From: Tricholomella constricta
Taxonomy: Eukaryota; Basidiomycota; Agaricomycetes; Agaricales; Lyophyllaceae
Length of the DNA stretch: 64,000 nt
Reading direction: 5' to 3'
NCBI GenBank assembly: GCA_013368375.1
Contig: JAACJP010000035.1
Location: forward strand, 62,001-126,000
The notes beneath the pieces were generated by a model. It worked only from the letters and a program-made list of their open reading frames with translations, ran no database searches and was not told where the DNA came from. A program made the position numbers and the translations under genes. Below, in pieces: positions 22,665 through 33,879 of the stretch; position 1 is the stretch's first letter, and the number at the start of each line of letters is the position of its first letter.

Positions 22665-23581
22665 CCATGTCCTCCCCTGAAGGAAGACCCACCCCAAAGT
22701 CCGATCCCAGTGGCCCCTCCGTTGCCTTTGGGTCAAATATGTCAAAGAGCTCAAGGGGGCTCATGTCAATGTCGGCGTCTGCGGGGCCCGCGGCGTCCGC
22801 CTTTTGTACTGTGGCCTCAAATATGGTGTGAAATGCCGCAGCACGGCGGGCGCTCTGGTATCCATGGGCTTCGAATATTGTCTCGAACCCTTGTACTCGA
22901 GTCCGGCACTGCTGCAAGGCTTCCAGAGTTCCTAGTGTCCGCGGCACTCGAAGTGGCGGAGCTTTCTGTTGATGAAACCGGTGAAGGACAAGACATTCCT
23001 CCAACGTGTCGTGACTGAGCGGCTCACGAAGCTCATTGTCTTCATGCTCCTTCCACCAGTCACAGGCATATTCAGGGGCAGCGGCCGCAGGATGCTCAAG
23101 CGGAATGGCTCCCTCCAGTGCAAGAATGAGTGCATCTGAGAGAACAAGTGGGCCTTGAGGTTGGGGCTGCCCATAGAAATGGTAGGCGAGAAGGCGGAGA
23201 AAATTCGGCACCTCGCACGCGGCCATCATGCTCGTGGCAGCACCAACGAACACCAATGCAAAATCCTATAGTTGGGGGGAATTATATCATGGTCTGAGAT
23301 CAAAAGGCGGTACATACAAGCTCCGCGGCCAAGTGGCGCTGCATGGAAGCGCGGACCTCCGCACTCTCCACACCGGCATACTTCACTAGTGCAACACGAA
23401 AGCGGGATTCACAGTAGTACAGCACCTCCTGGAGGTCAACTGCGGCCCCGCCTGGCATCGGATGCAAGAAGCTCTCTGATTCAATGAAATTGAGTGTGGA
23501 GGAAGGCATTGCTTTGCTCAGATGTGGGTGCGATGAAGGATCAGATAACAGGAGGAGAAAAGTCTCTTGCCACAGCCACAT
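22665..23581 (-). pseudogene. 5' part of the KDZ-2 acidic accessory gene (block 1 of 4)
   Basis: Exon 1 is complement 23318-23581 (start uncertain: ATG at 23581 or in-frame ATG at 23508); exon 2 runs from 23265 into the B insertion. The fold-like part (CESRFRVALVKYAGVESAEV, ACEVPNFLRLLAYHFYGQPQ, SHDTLEECLVLHRFHQQ) is followed by LELFDIFDPKATEG. Adding blocks 2-4 and using one TSD copy per insertion gives 1611 bases, exactly 537 codons ending in a stop. The intact protein was about 536 aa with an acidic C-terminus. It lies just downstream of the KDZ-2 transposase on the same strand. I do not recognise the family. Confidence 0.75.
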
Positions 23582-23769
23582 GGTTCATTTAATTTCACAC
23601 TGTCATGTGACCAGGGCATGTGACAACAAAGTCCGCGGACATGACCCACATTGTCCGCGGATGTTACCTTGAATCATGGGTTGACACCTCTTAAATTGCT
23701 GAGGAGTGAGATGGCTAAACAGTGGACATGAAACGAGTCAGGTCCGTGGACATTGTAATCATGATCATT
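23582..23769. other. Short spacer between KDZ-2 genes
   Basis: Contains GTCCGCGGAC and GTCCGCGGAT palindromes. No gene. Confidence 0.5.
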
Positions 23770-26700
23770 CTACTGAACCAATGCTACATATGAGTGATTT
23801 GCTTCTTTAAATCGTTGCTCCGCCAACCAAGCAAGTTCCGTCCACATGGCTGTCTTCCGCCGTGCATATGCTGTCAGGCCCAGTTGTCCTGCAGCCGCGG
23901 CCTCCGCACCGCGCTCTATCCAGATCTGGGCCTGATGAAGGAAATATCGGGTGGTCCAAGTCATTTCATATTGAACAAGAGTGAATTCTTCTGTCCATCG
24001 ATCCTTTTGTGCCCTTGCCCTCAAGAAATGAACACGTTGGACTATTGGTATCATGTCAGTAACAACTCCGCGGGGTTGACGCCAAAGGACATACACTCCA
24101 GCACAGCCTCCGGACTATCTGTCGCTTGACCAGGTATTTGCCAAATCCAGGAAAGACTGGTACTTCGGATATCAGTTGAACCTGGTGTGTTGGGATCCAG
24201 TATGGCGGTGCTCGATTTCACATGCTTCTTGTCGAGAATTTTGTATCTTTCCAGTGTGCCTTCATCCGCACCCAGACAGACGAGCTTTGCTCTGCATTTG
24301 TCATACACCCGACAAAGGGTGGTGATTGTGTAGTTGAGGGTGGTGATGTTACCCCGCGCGCGCGTCACCACACCCTTCCGCGGAGCAACTCGGATGACAT
24401 GTGAGTATAAAAATGATTTCTCCGCAATTGCATTGCGGAGGTTATGCAGATGGCGCTCCGCTTGAACCTTGTGCAATGCAAGCTCGAGTTTAGCCAGATG
24501 TGTCTCAGTTTCCCCAGCTGAGGATGGCAGGTGAATAGGTGTCTGCTCTGGTGGTAGGGGTCCGTCTGTTGCACTGACAGGACGGGAGCGTGTTTGTGCG
24601 GGCGCCGCGGCGTCTCCGGAGGGTGGCAGGTCCGCAGGGTTCTTGTCTAGGTTGTCAAAGGCTTCGACGTTCACTGGCACATCCTCCGCGGAGGCCGAAG
24701 GAATGAAGTTTATGCTCAGCTGTTTTGATGTGAACACATCAATTTGTGCATGTAGGCTTTGCCTTTCAGTTTCGACGGCCTTGCGGACATCTTCCCACGG
24801 CTCGCGCACAAGTTGGCGGACTTTGTCTTGAAGGCCAATTCCAGATGGAAACTGTTCAGCTCCGGAAGACAAATAGAGATAAAATGTCTTACTGGCGCTC
24901 CTCAAGATCAAGGCCTGATTGTATCTACTCCTCTTCAGCTGTTGAGTGGTGCTGCACAGGTCCATTGGAATCTCCCGGCTGCCCGATGTCCGCGGTGCGC
25001 GCTTTGAGGATGTCCATAGCCTTCACATCATGAACCCTCCTCCGCTCGGCCTCCTGGATCTCCGCCTCCCAAATTGCGGTTTGTGTGCGGCTTATTCCTG
25101 AAGCGACACCTTTGAAATACTCTTGGGCAGTCTCCAACATCTCCGTTGCCTTTTCATATGTCCGACACAATGTGATCGCTACTCCGCAGACATTGTCAGT
25201 GATGGTAACAGAATACATGAAATTTTACTAACGCATCTGCAGGAGTTTCTTCCAGTTAGAATCATTCATATGATCGTCCAGGATCTCCGCTCGGTGTGCC
25301 AACGTTGCGGTTCTGGTCATTGGTGACACAGTGTTCAACACAGCCCACAAACTCTCCAGAATTTCACCCGCAACTATAGCAGCGCCTGAAATGAATGAAG
25401 TTGCAAAGTGGTTAAAGCAATCGTCTTTGTGACCGTGAACATGGAGTAGTCCAATGGCCTGAGCAATAGTCATTCCTGGGGGGAGTAGGTGGCCGATGCG
25501 CTTTAGAAAGTGTACCATGTATTGGCAGGCAATATCATAGATCAATAACACCTGGTCAATGTCTTCCACATTTGTTGTTTTAAGCGCCTGGAGGAATGCC
25601 CAGTCCACATTCTTTTGCTGCTCACCCGCGTGGAGGTCCGACAGGCTGTTGGGGGCAAAACAGCCATGCCGCGCACATGCAATGGCTACAATTCCTTTAA
25701 CATCACAGGCCTTGGACACAAGCATTGCCTGCTCAACAGCGCGGAACTGATTCTCGCAAGGGGCTTTCTAAAATAGAGGTTAGCACAGAACGCCGCGGTG
25801 TTGATGAACCCCGCGGGCTATGCCGCGGGGGTGATCGGACTGGACTCACTGTCATCACATTGAATGCTTCCTTCAGGAACTCATTATAATTGGCCCGGTT
25901 AGCCATCATACCTGACCCTTCTGACAGCCAAACATCCATGGCATTGTTCTTTTGGCGAACATGATCCGCTTTGAAATTGCCATCTGCAACAAAAGACCTC
26001 ATGTATACTTTTCTGCGTATAATGTCAATAACGATGATTAATTGTCACCAAATGCACTCACTTATTCGGGTCCGCGGACCACCCCGCAGGGAGATTCACA
26101 CCTGGCTGCGGCCATGTTGGACAAAAGATGGCAAGCTCCCCTGCGGTGGTCTGCATGGGATCTCTGTTATTGCTGCCAAAACCACCCCATTTGAGCTTCT
26201 TGAGCCATCTCCATGAACACGAGAGCCGGCGGAGTTCGCGATAAAAGTTGTCGATGTCCGCGGAGCTTGTTGCTGCAGCCGTAGTCCGGCTGAGCTTGTG
26301 CCAATACTGAAATGCAGATGCCTTACATTCCAGGTTTGCAAGGCAATAGTCATCAAGGACTGCAGTGGTAAAGAGTGTATTGTACCGCTTGAAGCTTGCA
26401 GGCACCAATCGCTTGTGCATCAGGTCTGTATTGACCTCTCGGACTCCGCGGCATGAACAGTGGACAAGTGGAATGTAGTGAATTCCATTGACATGTACAA
26501 GGCGCACATAACGATTGTTGAAAGCATCGTGCCGTGGCATTCTCGTCGGAAGGTCATCATTAAGGCCAGTGTCATCGTCATCTTCCTCGTCCACTTCGAC
26601 TTCAACTGTGTCCAGAGTAGACCCTGCCTCAGCAATTGGATGAAATTCTGGCTGTTGACCATAAGCACGGCTCAAGCGCGCCATGTAATCATTGTCCTCT

Positions 26701-27493
26701 GCATCATAGGAAGTCTGCTCAGTCACGTCCGCGGCATCCACGGAGTTGGCATGTCGACCCGCGGGGTCATTTTGCTGCTCTGTGCGGTGGTTCTTCTGTT
26801 CTTTATCGTCGTATTCCACCTGGTAATTCTCCAATTGCTCCTGTTGCAGCTGTAGCGTATCACAGAGTGCTTTCCCGGAGGAGTGAGGGACCAGCAAGTA
26901 GGTACCAACCTCCTGCAGCTGAGCTGTCTGGAAGTATTGACCAGTCCAGAACTCAATGCGATGCAGAGGATTGTCCCTGTGAGTTGTCCGCATGCAACCC
27001 CGGCAGAGTATCCTGTCACTGAGACAGTCTCGACAACGCCAACGTCCATAGTTGCCCTTGGGACAATCAGAACATTGAGTATGATTCTCAATGTACTCTC
27101 TCCCAAGTAGCCCCTTCAACAACTCTGGAACATGGTTCACAAATTCTTGAAGGTAATCACCTTGGGTCTGTGCTGTGATTCAGTTAAAGATAGATATTAC
27201 TTCAAAGAACAATTCACCTTGGCCCGTTTGGGGGCAACCTCATCAGTGGTGTCATTCAGCTCTGTTGAGTGGATGTCCGAATGCTCAAAGGGTTGGACAT
27301 GAGCCTGCACACCCTGAGGGACAGATGTAGCAGGACCCGGTGACCTCTTGCGCAAAGGAACACTCCTGGATTCCACAATGTCACCCCTCTGGGTATGCCT
27401 GACTGTTGTCTCGACATCCATGGCATGTGAGCGAGAACTTTCCTGAAGGACTTCATCCTTCTTGCGACGTGTGCGCTTTACTGCACGCAACAT
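23770..27493 (-). CDS. KDZ transposase with CxC2-type cysteine cluster (KDZ-2), carrying a nonsense codon
   Basis: Exons by eye, minus strand: 27218-27493, 26062-27167, 25850-26012, 25233-25767, 25178 onward, then the exon frame ending near 24116 and a last exon from about 24060 to the stop at 23770. The N-terminus has EFVNHVPELLKGLLGREY. The CxC2 cluster is CSDCPKGNYGRWRCRDCLSDRILCRGC. The core follows (FVADGNFKADHVRQKN, ARHGCFAPNSLSDLHAGEQQ, LLIYDIACQYMVHFLKRIGH, LLHVHGHKDDCF, GEILESLWAVLN, TLAHRAEILDDHMNDSN). C-terminal parts include LCRVYDKCRAKLVCLGAD. A TAG at 24925-24927 interrupts the frame just before IQSGLDLEERQ, which matches the usual family sequence, so this copy is probably inactive unless a tiny intron removes it. 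Known family role: cut-and-paste transposition. Confidence 0.88.
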
Positions 27494-27746
27494 GGTGGGT
27501 AAGGGTGAGATCTGATATGGTGGAAAAATTAGAACCTGTCTACTGATGGATCACTGATTACACTCGGACATGTCCTCATGGTTGTGCAATGTCAGCTGCA
27601 CTCACAATCGGAGCCATCAATGCACCAGTGCCTTATATTACCCAAACTGGAAACTTCTTTGCCAAATGCGGGACTGTGGGACAACTGTCAAACATGGAGT
27701 TCAACCCTTTGTGACCCAAATAGGAATTTTTTAACGGAGCTCCACC

Positions 27747-29937
27747 ATGTCCGAAAATATTTTCACACCGGAAACAGTCCCACATGCCCCCGCGGCCCTG
27801 AAGAAGACAAGCAAGCAGCCCCAGTACCCGGCTGACGAGCGCGCGGTCCTCAACAAGTACCGAGAGGAGTACCGATCAGAGTCGGACAAGGACAAAAGGG
27901 CGGCCATTTTCAAGGACAAAGTCCTTGTTGATATATTCAACTACTGGAAGGCAAAGGGAACAGAACCAAAGACCGATAAGAAGTCCACGTCTGCCACCAC
28001 GGTCTGTCAGGTTGGGAGTATCCCTGAGTCACCACACTGATCAGCACACAGAAACTGGCAGACTGGGTAAGGAACAACTGGAGGCCCTACCCAATGGTCA
28101 ACCAGTCATCGGGAAAATTGAAGGTTACTGCACGGCAGGTAGTCAATTGGACAATGTGCAACTTGATTACCGAAGAATTGAAAGAGATACTGGGGCTCGA
28201 GGAGGTCGATGAATCGGCCCCCGCGGCCTTTCAGCAACGCACCAAGGCTTTGGCACAGGTGATGAATAAACTTACTCCACAACAACTCCAGGAGGCAGAG
28301 GCCACTGCCCGTGAGTGGAGCACCAAGGGCTATCCTCCTGAGGAGCAGCGCAAGTGAGTGACTCCGCGGCGTCCGCGGACATTGCGGAGTTGACACTCTC
28401 TTATCTTAGGAATGCAGATAAGCGGGGCTTTCAATGAGTGGAGAATGAGGATCTCAACCGGTGGCGAGAGATGGGCATGCTGTCCCTTACCTTTGTGGTA
28501 TGGAAAGGGCAAGATGGGCAACTAAATGTCCGGGCGTGAGTTGTTCATCGACTCCGTGGACTTGCGCTGATGTCCGCCGCGGAGCAGTCACGACAGCATT
28601 GCGGCAAATGCAGGGGTGATCAGTAAAGGTTTCATTGATACCTTTCCGCACATGGTGAAGGATTTCAAGAGAAAGCTTATGGATTATGTCCTTTCCCTCC
28701 AAGAATCCATTGCACCAGACCCCCTGCATCAGACTGATACAGTAATTCAGCCACGTCCAGATCTACAGCTGGATCAACAAAATGACAGTTTTCCAATTCT
28801 ACCGGAGTTGGTAGAAGGCGTGCAACAGAGCAAAGATGACCTTGAGCTTCTGGTCCGCGCATTCCTGAAACATCATTACAGTAAGTGATAATTTTTTGAC
28901 ATCATATCACACCTATCCTAATTTCCTTACAGAACTAGCATCGGGACACCTCTACTCGTCCCCTCCATTCACTTCCATAAAAGCAGACAATGGAATGTTC
29001 ATCTCCGCGGAGTACGTGCCCGCGGACATCCGAATTCAAGACCCCCCCACGGAACCTCCGACTAAATGAACTCCAGGATTTGCTCGACTTCTGGCGCTCT
29101 CGCCAGAAGAGGCTTGGACCCTCAGAGACCTTTCGCTGGTCCAGTTACTTGACCAAGAAAAAGGAGAGAATGGAGGCGGTCTATGGGGTGCGAAAGGACC
29201 AGGAAGCTTTGGCTGCCGCGGCAGCAGTAAAGAAAGCAAGGCGGAAGAGGGGCAAAAAAAAAGCACCAGCTCCGGACCCCTTAGAAAGCCTTATTCCAAT
29301 GTCGGACCTGGAAGGCAGTGACGGCGAACAACCAGATGAAAACCAACATCCGACACCCCTGGGATTCAATCCATTACCGGATAACGGACCCCGCGGACCA
29401 CCCGATGAACTCTCAGAACACAATCAGAATCAATCACAAGAAAACAACTCCCATGGACTACCCAACACACCCCGCAGAGCATCCAACATACCCGGACCTG
29501 GAGAACAGACTGATGAATATGGTCTGAACATCAATGAAACTCAGGTCACCATTGACGAAACAACAATGCACCGCTTAAATGCCCGCGGACTTCCGACGCA
29601 GGCACCCATCAATGGGCCTGGCAAAGGGCTGCCACAGTATATGGTGCCGGCAACTGCAATGCAGCTGCTCAACGAGGTAACTCCGCCACCCAACACTCCT
29701 ACTCCCTCTCCGCCTGGTACACCAACTCCACCCCCACCTCCGGTTACACGCAAGCGCAAGCATGTTGAAGGACAAACTACGCGAAAGAAATCAAAGCAGG
29801 ATTTACTGCTTGCGGAGGCCGCGGACTTTGGTGCCAGTTCCAATACCAGGAGCAGCCGCACACGTAATGGGGCTGCAACGCGAGCTACAACATCAAGGTC
29901 CACGGGGGTTGGCACCAGCAGATCAAAGTGCCGCTAG
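27747..29937 (+). pseudogene. KDZ-associated accessory gene, decayed
   Basis: It starts at ATG 27747 (MSENIFTPETVPHAP), divergent from the transposase with about 250 bases between starts. Pieces: a Lys-rich first exon (DERAVLNKYREEYRSESDKDKR), LADWVRNNWRPYPMVN, LTPQQLQEAEATAREWSTKGYPPEEQRK, RWREMGMLSLTFVVWKGQDGQL, FIDTFPHMVKDFKRKLMDYV, then a Pro/Thr-rich tail with basic patches (VTRKRKHVEGQTTRKKSKQD). Two defects: a TGA in the frame at about 28434, and a 7-C run at 29042-29048 that shifts the frame before LRLNELQDLLDFW. Proteins of this layout recur beside KDZ transposases in mushrooms (recalled, not checked). Function unknown. The C-terminal ORF 28990-29937 is intact alone. Confidence 0.55.
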
Positions 29938-29939
29938 CT

Positions 29940-30440
29940 TTGTAGGGTGATGATGATTTTTCAATAGTTCACAACGTACTTGATTGTTTGTATATACTTG
30001 ACCTTCTGTATATGCTTTTGAAATGGTGATGATGATTTACAGTGGTTCACAATGTTAATCATCAATTCTTTGAATATTTGTATATACTTGTTTGTTTGTA
30101 TATACTTGATTGATTGTATATACTTTGAAAGCCATAGGAGTATATACAGATGTGTCTATGGTACACCTGTGTCAACATTTTCCATTGATTGTATGTAATT
30201 GTCTAATATAATAATATATACAAGTGTACTTTGTGTGTTCAAGAAGGTCCGCGGGGTCCGCGGTGCGTCCAAAAAGTCTACGTCAATCACAAATTGCAAG
30301 AAGAAAAAAGTCCGCGGGGTGTCCGAGAATGTGCATAACTACAAAGTGCAAGAAAGAGAAAGTCCGCGGGATGTCCGAAACTGTACATTATCTACAAAGT
30401 GCAAGAAAAGAAAAGTCAGCGGCATGTCCGACAGTGTACG
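29940..30440. repeat. AT-rich repeats and degenerate tandem repeat with CCGCGG
   Basis: 29990-30200 holds repeated TTTGTATATACTTGATTG words. 30235-30440 holds about four degenerate copies of a 55-60-base unit: GTGCAAGAA, then AGAAAGTCCGCGGG(A/G)TGTCCG, then a GT(A/G)CAT(A/T)A stretch. No gene. Confidence 0.65.
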
Positions 30441-30796
30441 TCAACTTCCAGATATCAAGAAACAGCCCCCGAGCCAAGTCCAATTAGGCTGCATGTTTTT
30501 GAAGGGCCTCTCGCCCTGGTCCGTGGCCTTGCGCTTGACACCCCGAGCACCACTCCCCGAGTCCTCTGGCATGCTTGGTGCAGGTGCACCAGTGGGGCTC
30601 CAAGCTGGAGCTTGTGGGATGGCAGGCGGGGTGGATGGGGGCGGAGGTGGAGTGGTTGTGGCGGACAATCCGCCAGCGTCCGGGTCCGCGGCCTCCGCAT
30701 GAGGGTGTGGGGGAGACTTGGGCAGCGGTGGAGGGAGAGAGGTGGGCGGTGGCGGAGGGGGAGAGGTGGGCGGTGGTGGAGGGAGAGAGGCAGACC
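30441..30796 (-). CDS. Proline-rich coding tail, possibly the displaced 3' end of the 31114-32729 gene
   Basis: The minus frame is open: a LPPPPPTSP-type repeat, HAEAADPDAGGLSATTTPPPPP, GVKRKATDQGERPFKN, with a stop at 30441. The VKRKA patch may be a nuclear-localisation signal. The gene at 31114-32729 ends in a similar RPPPPPTSP stretch on the same strand. The intervening piece, about 30797-31210, contains a 285-base sequence also found at 34577-34862. An insertion separating the tail from its gene is therefore plausible (inference). Confidence 0.35.
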
Positions 30797-31081
30797 GTCA
30801 AGTATGCTACAATGTATTGCCCCGCTGGACAGTGGGACACGCTACATTGTAGTGTCTGTATGTGACCAACAAATGTTTCTTCTACAACCTTGTTGCCCAC
30901 CACCACCGGAGATGAGCCATTCTGCGTCCATCAGCAAAACTCCAAATGCTTTTACTTCCGGCTTCCATGTATTCTACTTCCTACAGTCACTTTTGCTTGG
31001 GCTTTCCCGGTCTTTTTGCCTTTTGCTTGTACCTTTGCACCTTGCATACCTATTGCTTGAATAAATCATCTTTGGCTTTTT
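30797..31081. repeat. 285-bp direct repeat, copy 1
   Basis: Nearly identical to 34577-34862 (same orientation, 3.78 kb apart). Begins CCGTCAAGTATGCTACAATG, contains a hairpin CTACAATGTA...TACATTGTAG and ends near AATAAATCATCTTTGGC. It has no TG..CA ends and no TSD, so it is not a simple LTR. Copy 2 runs directly into a HECT-like gene, so the unit may be that gene's 5' region. Confidence 0.85.
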
Positions 31082-31113
31082 GGAAGTTGTAAAGGGCTTC
31101 ACGAAGTGGCATT

Positions 31114-32729
31114 TTAAAACCCCAACATCAGGAAAAAAGGAATTGATCCGTAACACACAGCCAAGACGTAGATGGCAGGTGAAAAATATTTCATGTGCAG
31201 GGGATTGGGCGAGGTGGGCGGTGGAGGCGGGCGAGAGTCCATGTCCTCATCAGCGGGGGTGGCCACGGGGACGGCCACGGGGGTCACCTCATCCTCCACC
31301 GTGATCAGCCGCTCGTTCAACTTCTTCAACCCCCTGCGGTGGCGATCCAGCTGCCCAAAGCAGTCCCGTGACTGGGACTCCAACTCCCGCTCTTGCGCCT
31401 CAAGCTCCAAGACCCTCAGATTGAGGACCTTGTATTCCGCGGCCCTCGCTGCATCCTGTTTCCTCAAGTGCTTCAGGTCGATCTGCAATCCTGCGACGGC
31501 GGTCTCCAGGTCTGCAATCAAGCTGGCGGCGTCCGCGGTCATGGGCTGGGCAGCGGGAGTTGCTGCAAAGGGTAAATGATAAGGTCAATGAAATAGAAAA
31601 GAAAACAAAGCTGGAACTCACTTGAAGGCGCGCCAGCGTCGTCCTCGACTGGGAAGACGCAGGACTGCTTTGCGAACTTACATGGGGTGCAGGCCGCGGC
31701 CCTTCCGCCATGCACCCTGCACTCCAATGCCTTTCGGGTGCACCGTCCGCAGGGGGGGTCATGAAGGCGTCGAGGGGCAGGCCGCGCCGCGGCCTCCTGC
31801 CCCTCGTCGTTGTCCTCCCTGGCCAGCTCCTGGAACAATGGCCCCGCCTTGGGAAGGGGGTCCACCGCACGGATACGAGGCTGAACTGGAAACAAAAACT
31901 GTCAGTGTAGCAATGGTAAGAAAATGAAATGAACTCACCGGGGTCTGCCCCCGCGGACGTTCCGACTTCCCGATCCTTACCCTTCTCCTTTCTCCGCCGC
32001 TCTCTCTCTGCCTCCTGCACCCTCCGCTCGACCTCCACGGCATTTTCCTTCGTGGCCCTCTTGCGGGCGGCCTTCTCCGCCTGTGCCTTCTCCTTCAACC
32101 TTTCCGCCCTCGCCCTCTCCTCCTCCTCCAAAATCTTCCTCTCCCTCTCCGCCTCCTTCCTCTCCCTCTCCGCCTCCCTATCTGCCTGCCTCGCCTTCTT
32201 CTTGCCCCTCCGCACCTTCTCCGCCTCCGCAGCCCTCGTTGTCTCCACCTCCGCGGCCCTCCTCTTCTCCGCCTCCTCCTCTGCGGCCCTCCTCTTCTCC
32301 TCTGCAGCCTTCTCCTTCAGCTCCCTGTCCATCTCGGCCGCTTTCCTTCTGGCCAAGTCCGCGGCCATTTTCCTCGCCTCCTCTACTGCGGTGCGCCCCG
32401 CGGACGCCGGTGCCGGTTGGGCATCCACCGCTTTTTGAAGCTCATTAAAGGCGCCGTTGTCCTTTTTGTCCCGGGCGAGTTTTTGCACCAGTCCCATGGT
32501 GGCCCAGAGGAGCGATGACGAGCGGGCCTTTATGACATCGGCCTCCGTACTGGCCTTGGCCTGTCTATAGACAATTTTCTGAAAAAATATTTAGTAAGAG
32601 GGATGAAGCACAGTGTGTTGAAGAACATACCGCTTTGTCATACAACGCCTGAAAGGCTTCCCTATCGCCAATTTCCACTGCCTGGCGGATGTCCGCGTCA
32701 ATGCTGGTGAATGCGGTGGTGTCGGACAT
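31114..32729 (-). CDS. KDZ-2 accessory protein: coiled coil plus cysteine cluster, about 483 aa
   Basis: Four exons, complement of 31114-31562, 31622-31885, 31939-32578 and 32631-32729, in consistent phase. It starts MSDTTAFTSIDADIRQAVE. Residues about 80-240 are an extremely charged Ala/Glu/Arg/Lys coiled coil (EERARAERLKEKAQAEKAAR). Then comes a cysteine cluster CGRCTRKALECRVHG...CTPCKFAKQSC reminiscent of fungal Zn-cluster or knuckle motifs. A second coiled coil follows (LIADLETAVAGLQIDLKHL) and then a Pro-rich end. The last about 30 residues (HMKYFSPAIYVLAVCYGS) may be read-through into inserted DNA. Function unknown; DNA or RNA binding is suggested by the cysteines only. It is divergent from the 33086 gene across a repeat-filled promoter. 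Confidence 0.7.
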
Positions 32730-32817
32730 AATGTGTATGCGCGGAGTGATCGGAAAGGAGCGGTTTTAGGTGGCAGGAGTTGGGAGAAGAGGGATCAACA
32801 GAAGTTGTGTGTATTCT

Positions 32818-33030
32818 CTCACGCTAGTTCTGACATAATCGTTCCCATGCTAGTTCTGATGTAATCGTTCCCATGCTAGTTCTGACATAATCGTTTCCAC
32901 GCTAGTTCTGACCAACATTGTTCCCACCCTAGTTCTGACCATTGATTCCCACGCTAGTTCTGACCCATTATTCCCACGCTAGTTGAAGTCTGTCATAAAA
33001 TTCCCATGCTTAAACATTCTTCCCACGCTC
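32818..33030. repeat. Tandem repeat, about 25-30-bp unit, in a divergent promoter
   Basis: Seven or so copies of TTCCCA(T/C)GCTAGTTCTGACN with spacers, decaying to the right. It lies between the start codons of the 31114-32729 (minus) and 33086-33643 (plus) genes. It could be a cluster of regulator or transposase binding sites. Confidence 0.8.
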
Positions 33031-33085
33031 GGTCCAAGCCACCATAAAGGTCCAGGCTCCTGTTCAGGCACTCCTCCCCCCACAA

Positions 33086-33643
33086 ATGAACACCGCCAAC
33101 ACATCCCAAACCGACCCCGCGGACATCCCGTCTGCTCCCCTCCACGGACACGTAGTGATCAAGTCCGGCAGTCAGAATTATCTTGTTCCACAGTATCTGG
33201 CCACTGTAACAGAGCAGAAGCTGCTCACTGAGGCAGAGAAGGAGAAGGAGTTAAAGAAAGCCAAGACACTTCCTGGTGTAAGTGAAGCATTTGTCATTGT
33301 AGGCTCCGCTAAAATAATTTTTTAGCCAAACAAGCACCTAGATGGGAATTGCCTGAATTTAGCCTCGGGCTCTGTTACGATCCCTCCAGACCCGGTACAA
33401 TATTTGAGCTCAACATTTGTGGGACATTACTCAACAATTTATCAGCCAATGACTCAGCGCAAGCTACTTGGTCTCCATGCCGAGATTAAAGCCTTTCAGC
33501 AAATTCACAATGTAACCTATGCCTCCGCGGCTCGTCAGCTTTACCTGGCGGAGGTTGCCAAGCTCCAAAGCGAGCAAGTTGCTCTGAATGCTTTCCGCAC
33601 AGTACGCAAAGAAATTGATGAGCCTGAGGAGGACAATGTATAG
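33086..33643 (+). CDS. Small KDZ-2 accessory protein, about 169 aa
   Basis: Two exons, 33086-33277 and 33326-33643, joined in phase 0 across a 48-base intron (GTAAGT..TTTTTTAG). The protein starts MNTANTSQTDPADIPSAPLH and contains LVPQYLATVTEQKLLTEAEK, QPMTQRKLLGLHAEIKAFQQ and a Leu/Ala/Gln helical stretch, ending EIDEPEEDNV. I do not recognise it. It is the last gene before the right-hand GC-rich repeats of KDZ-2. The spacing and clean frame suggest a real gene. Confidence 0.65.
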
Positions 33644-33879
33644 ACATGGTTGTGTGTACTTCAATAGCTTTTAAGATAAAAGACTGTTGCAAGCCCGACG
33701 TGTGCATACTTTATTCCCGCGGGTCCTGCGGACATGCAAAATTGGTCAGTTTTGAGAGCTTTATCAGTGCAACTGCGCACATTCTGCAAGTGCTCGGGAT
33801 AGGCAACCCAGAATTGCTATCAGAACTAGGCTGTGGATGGCCCGCGGGCTTGTATGAGTATGTCCGCGGACATACCTCA

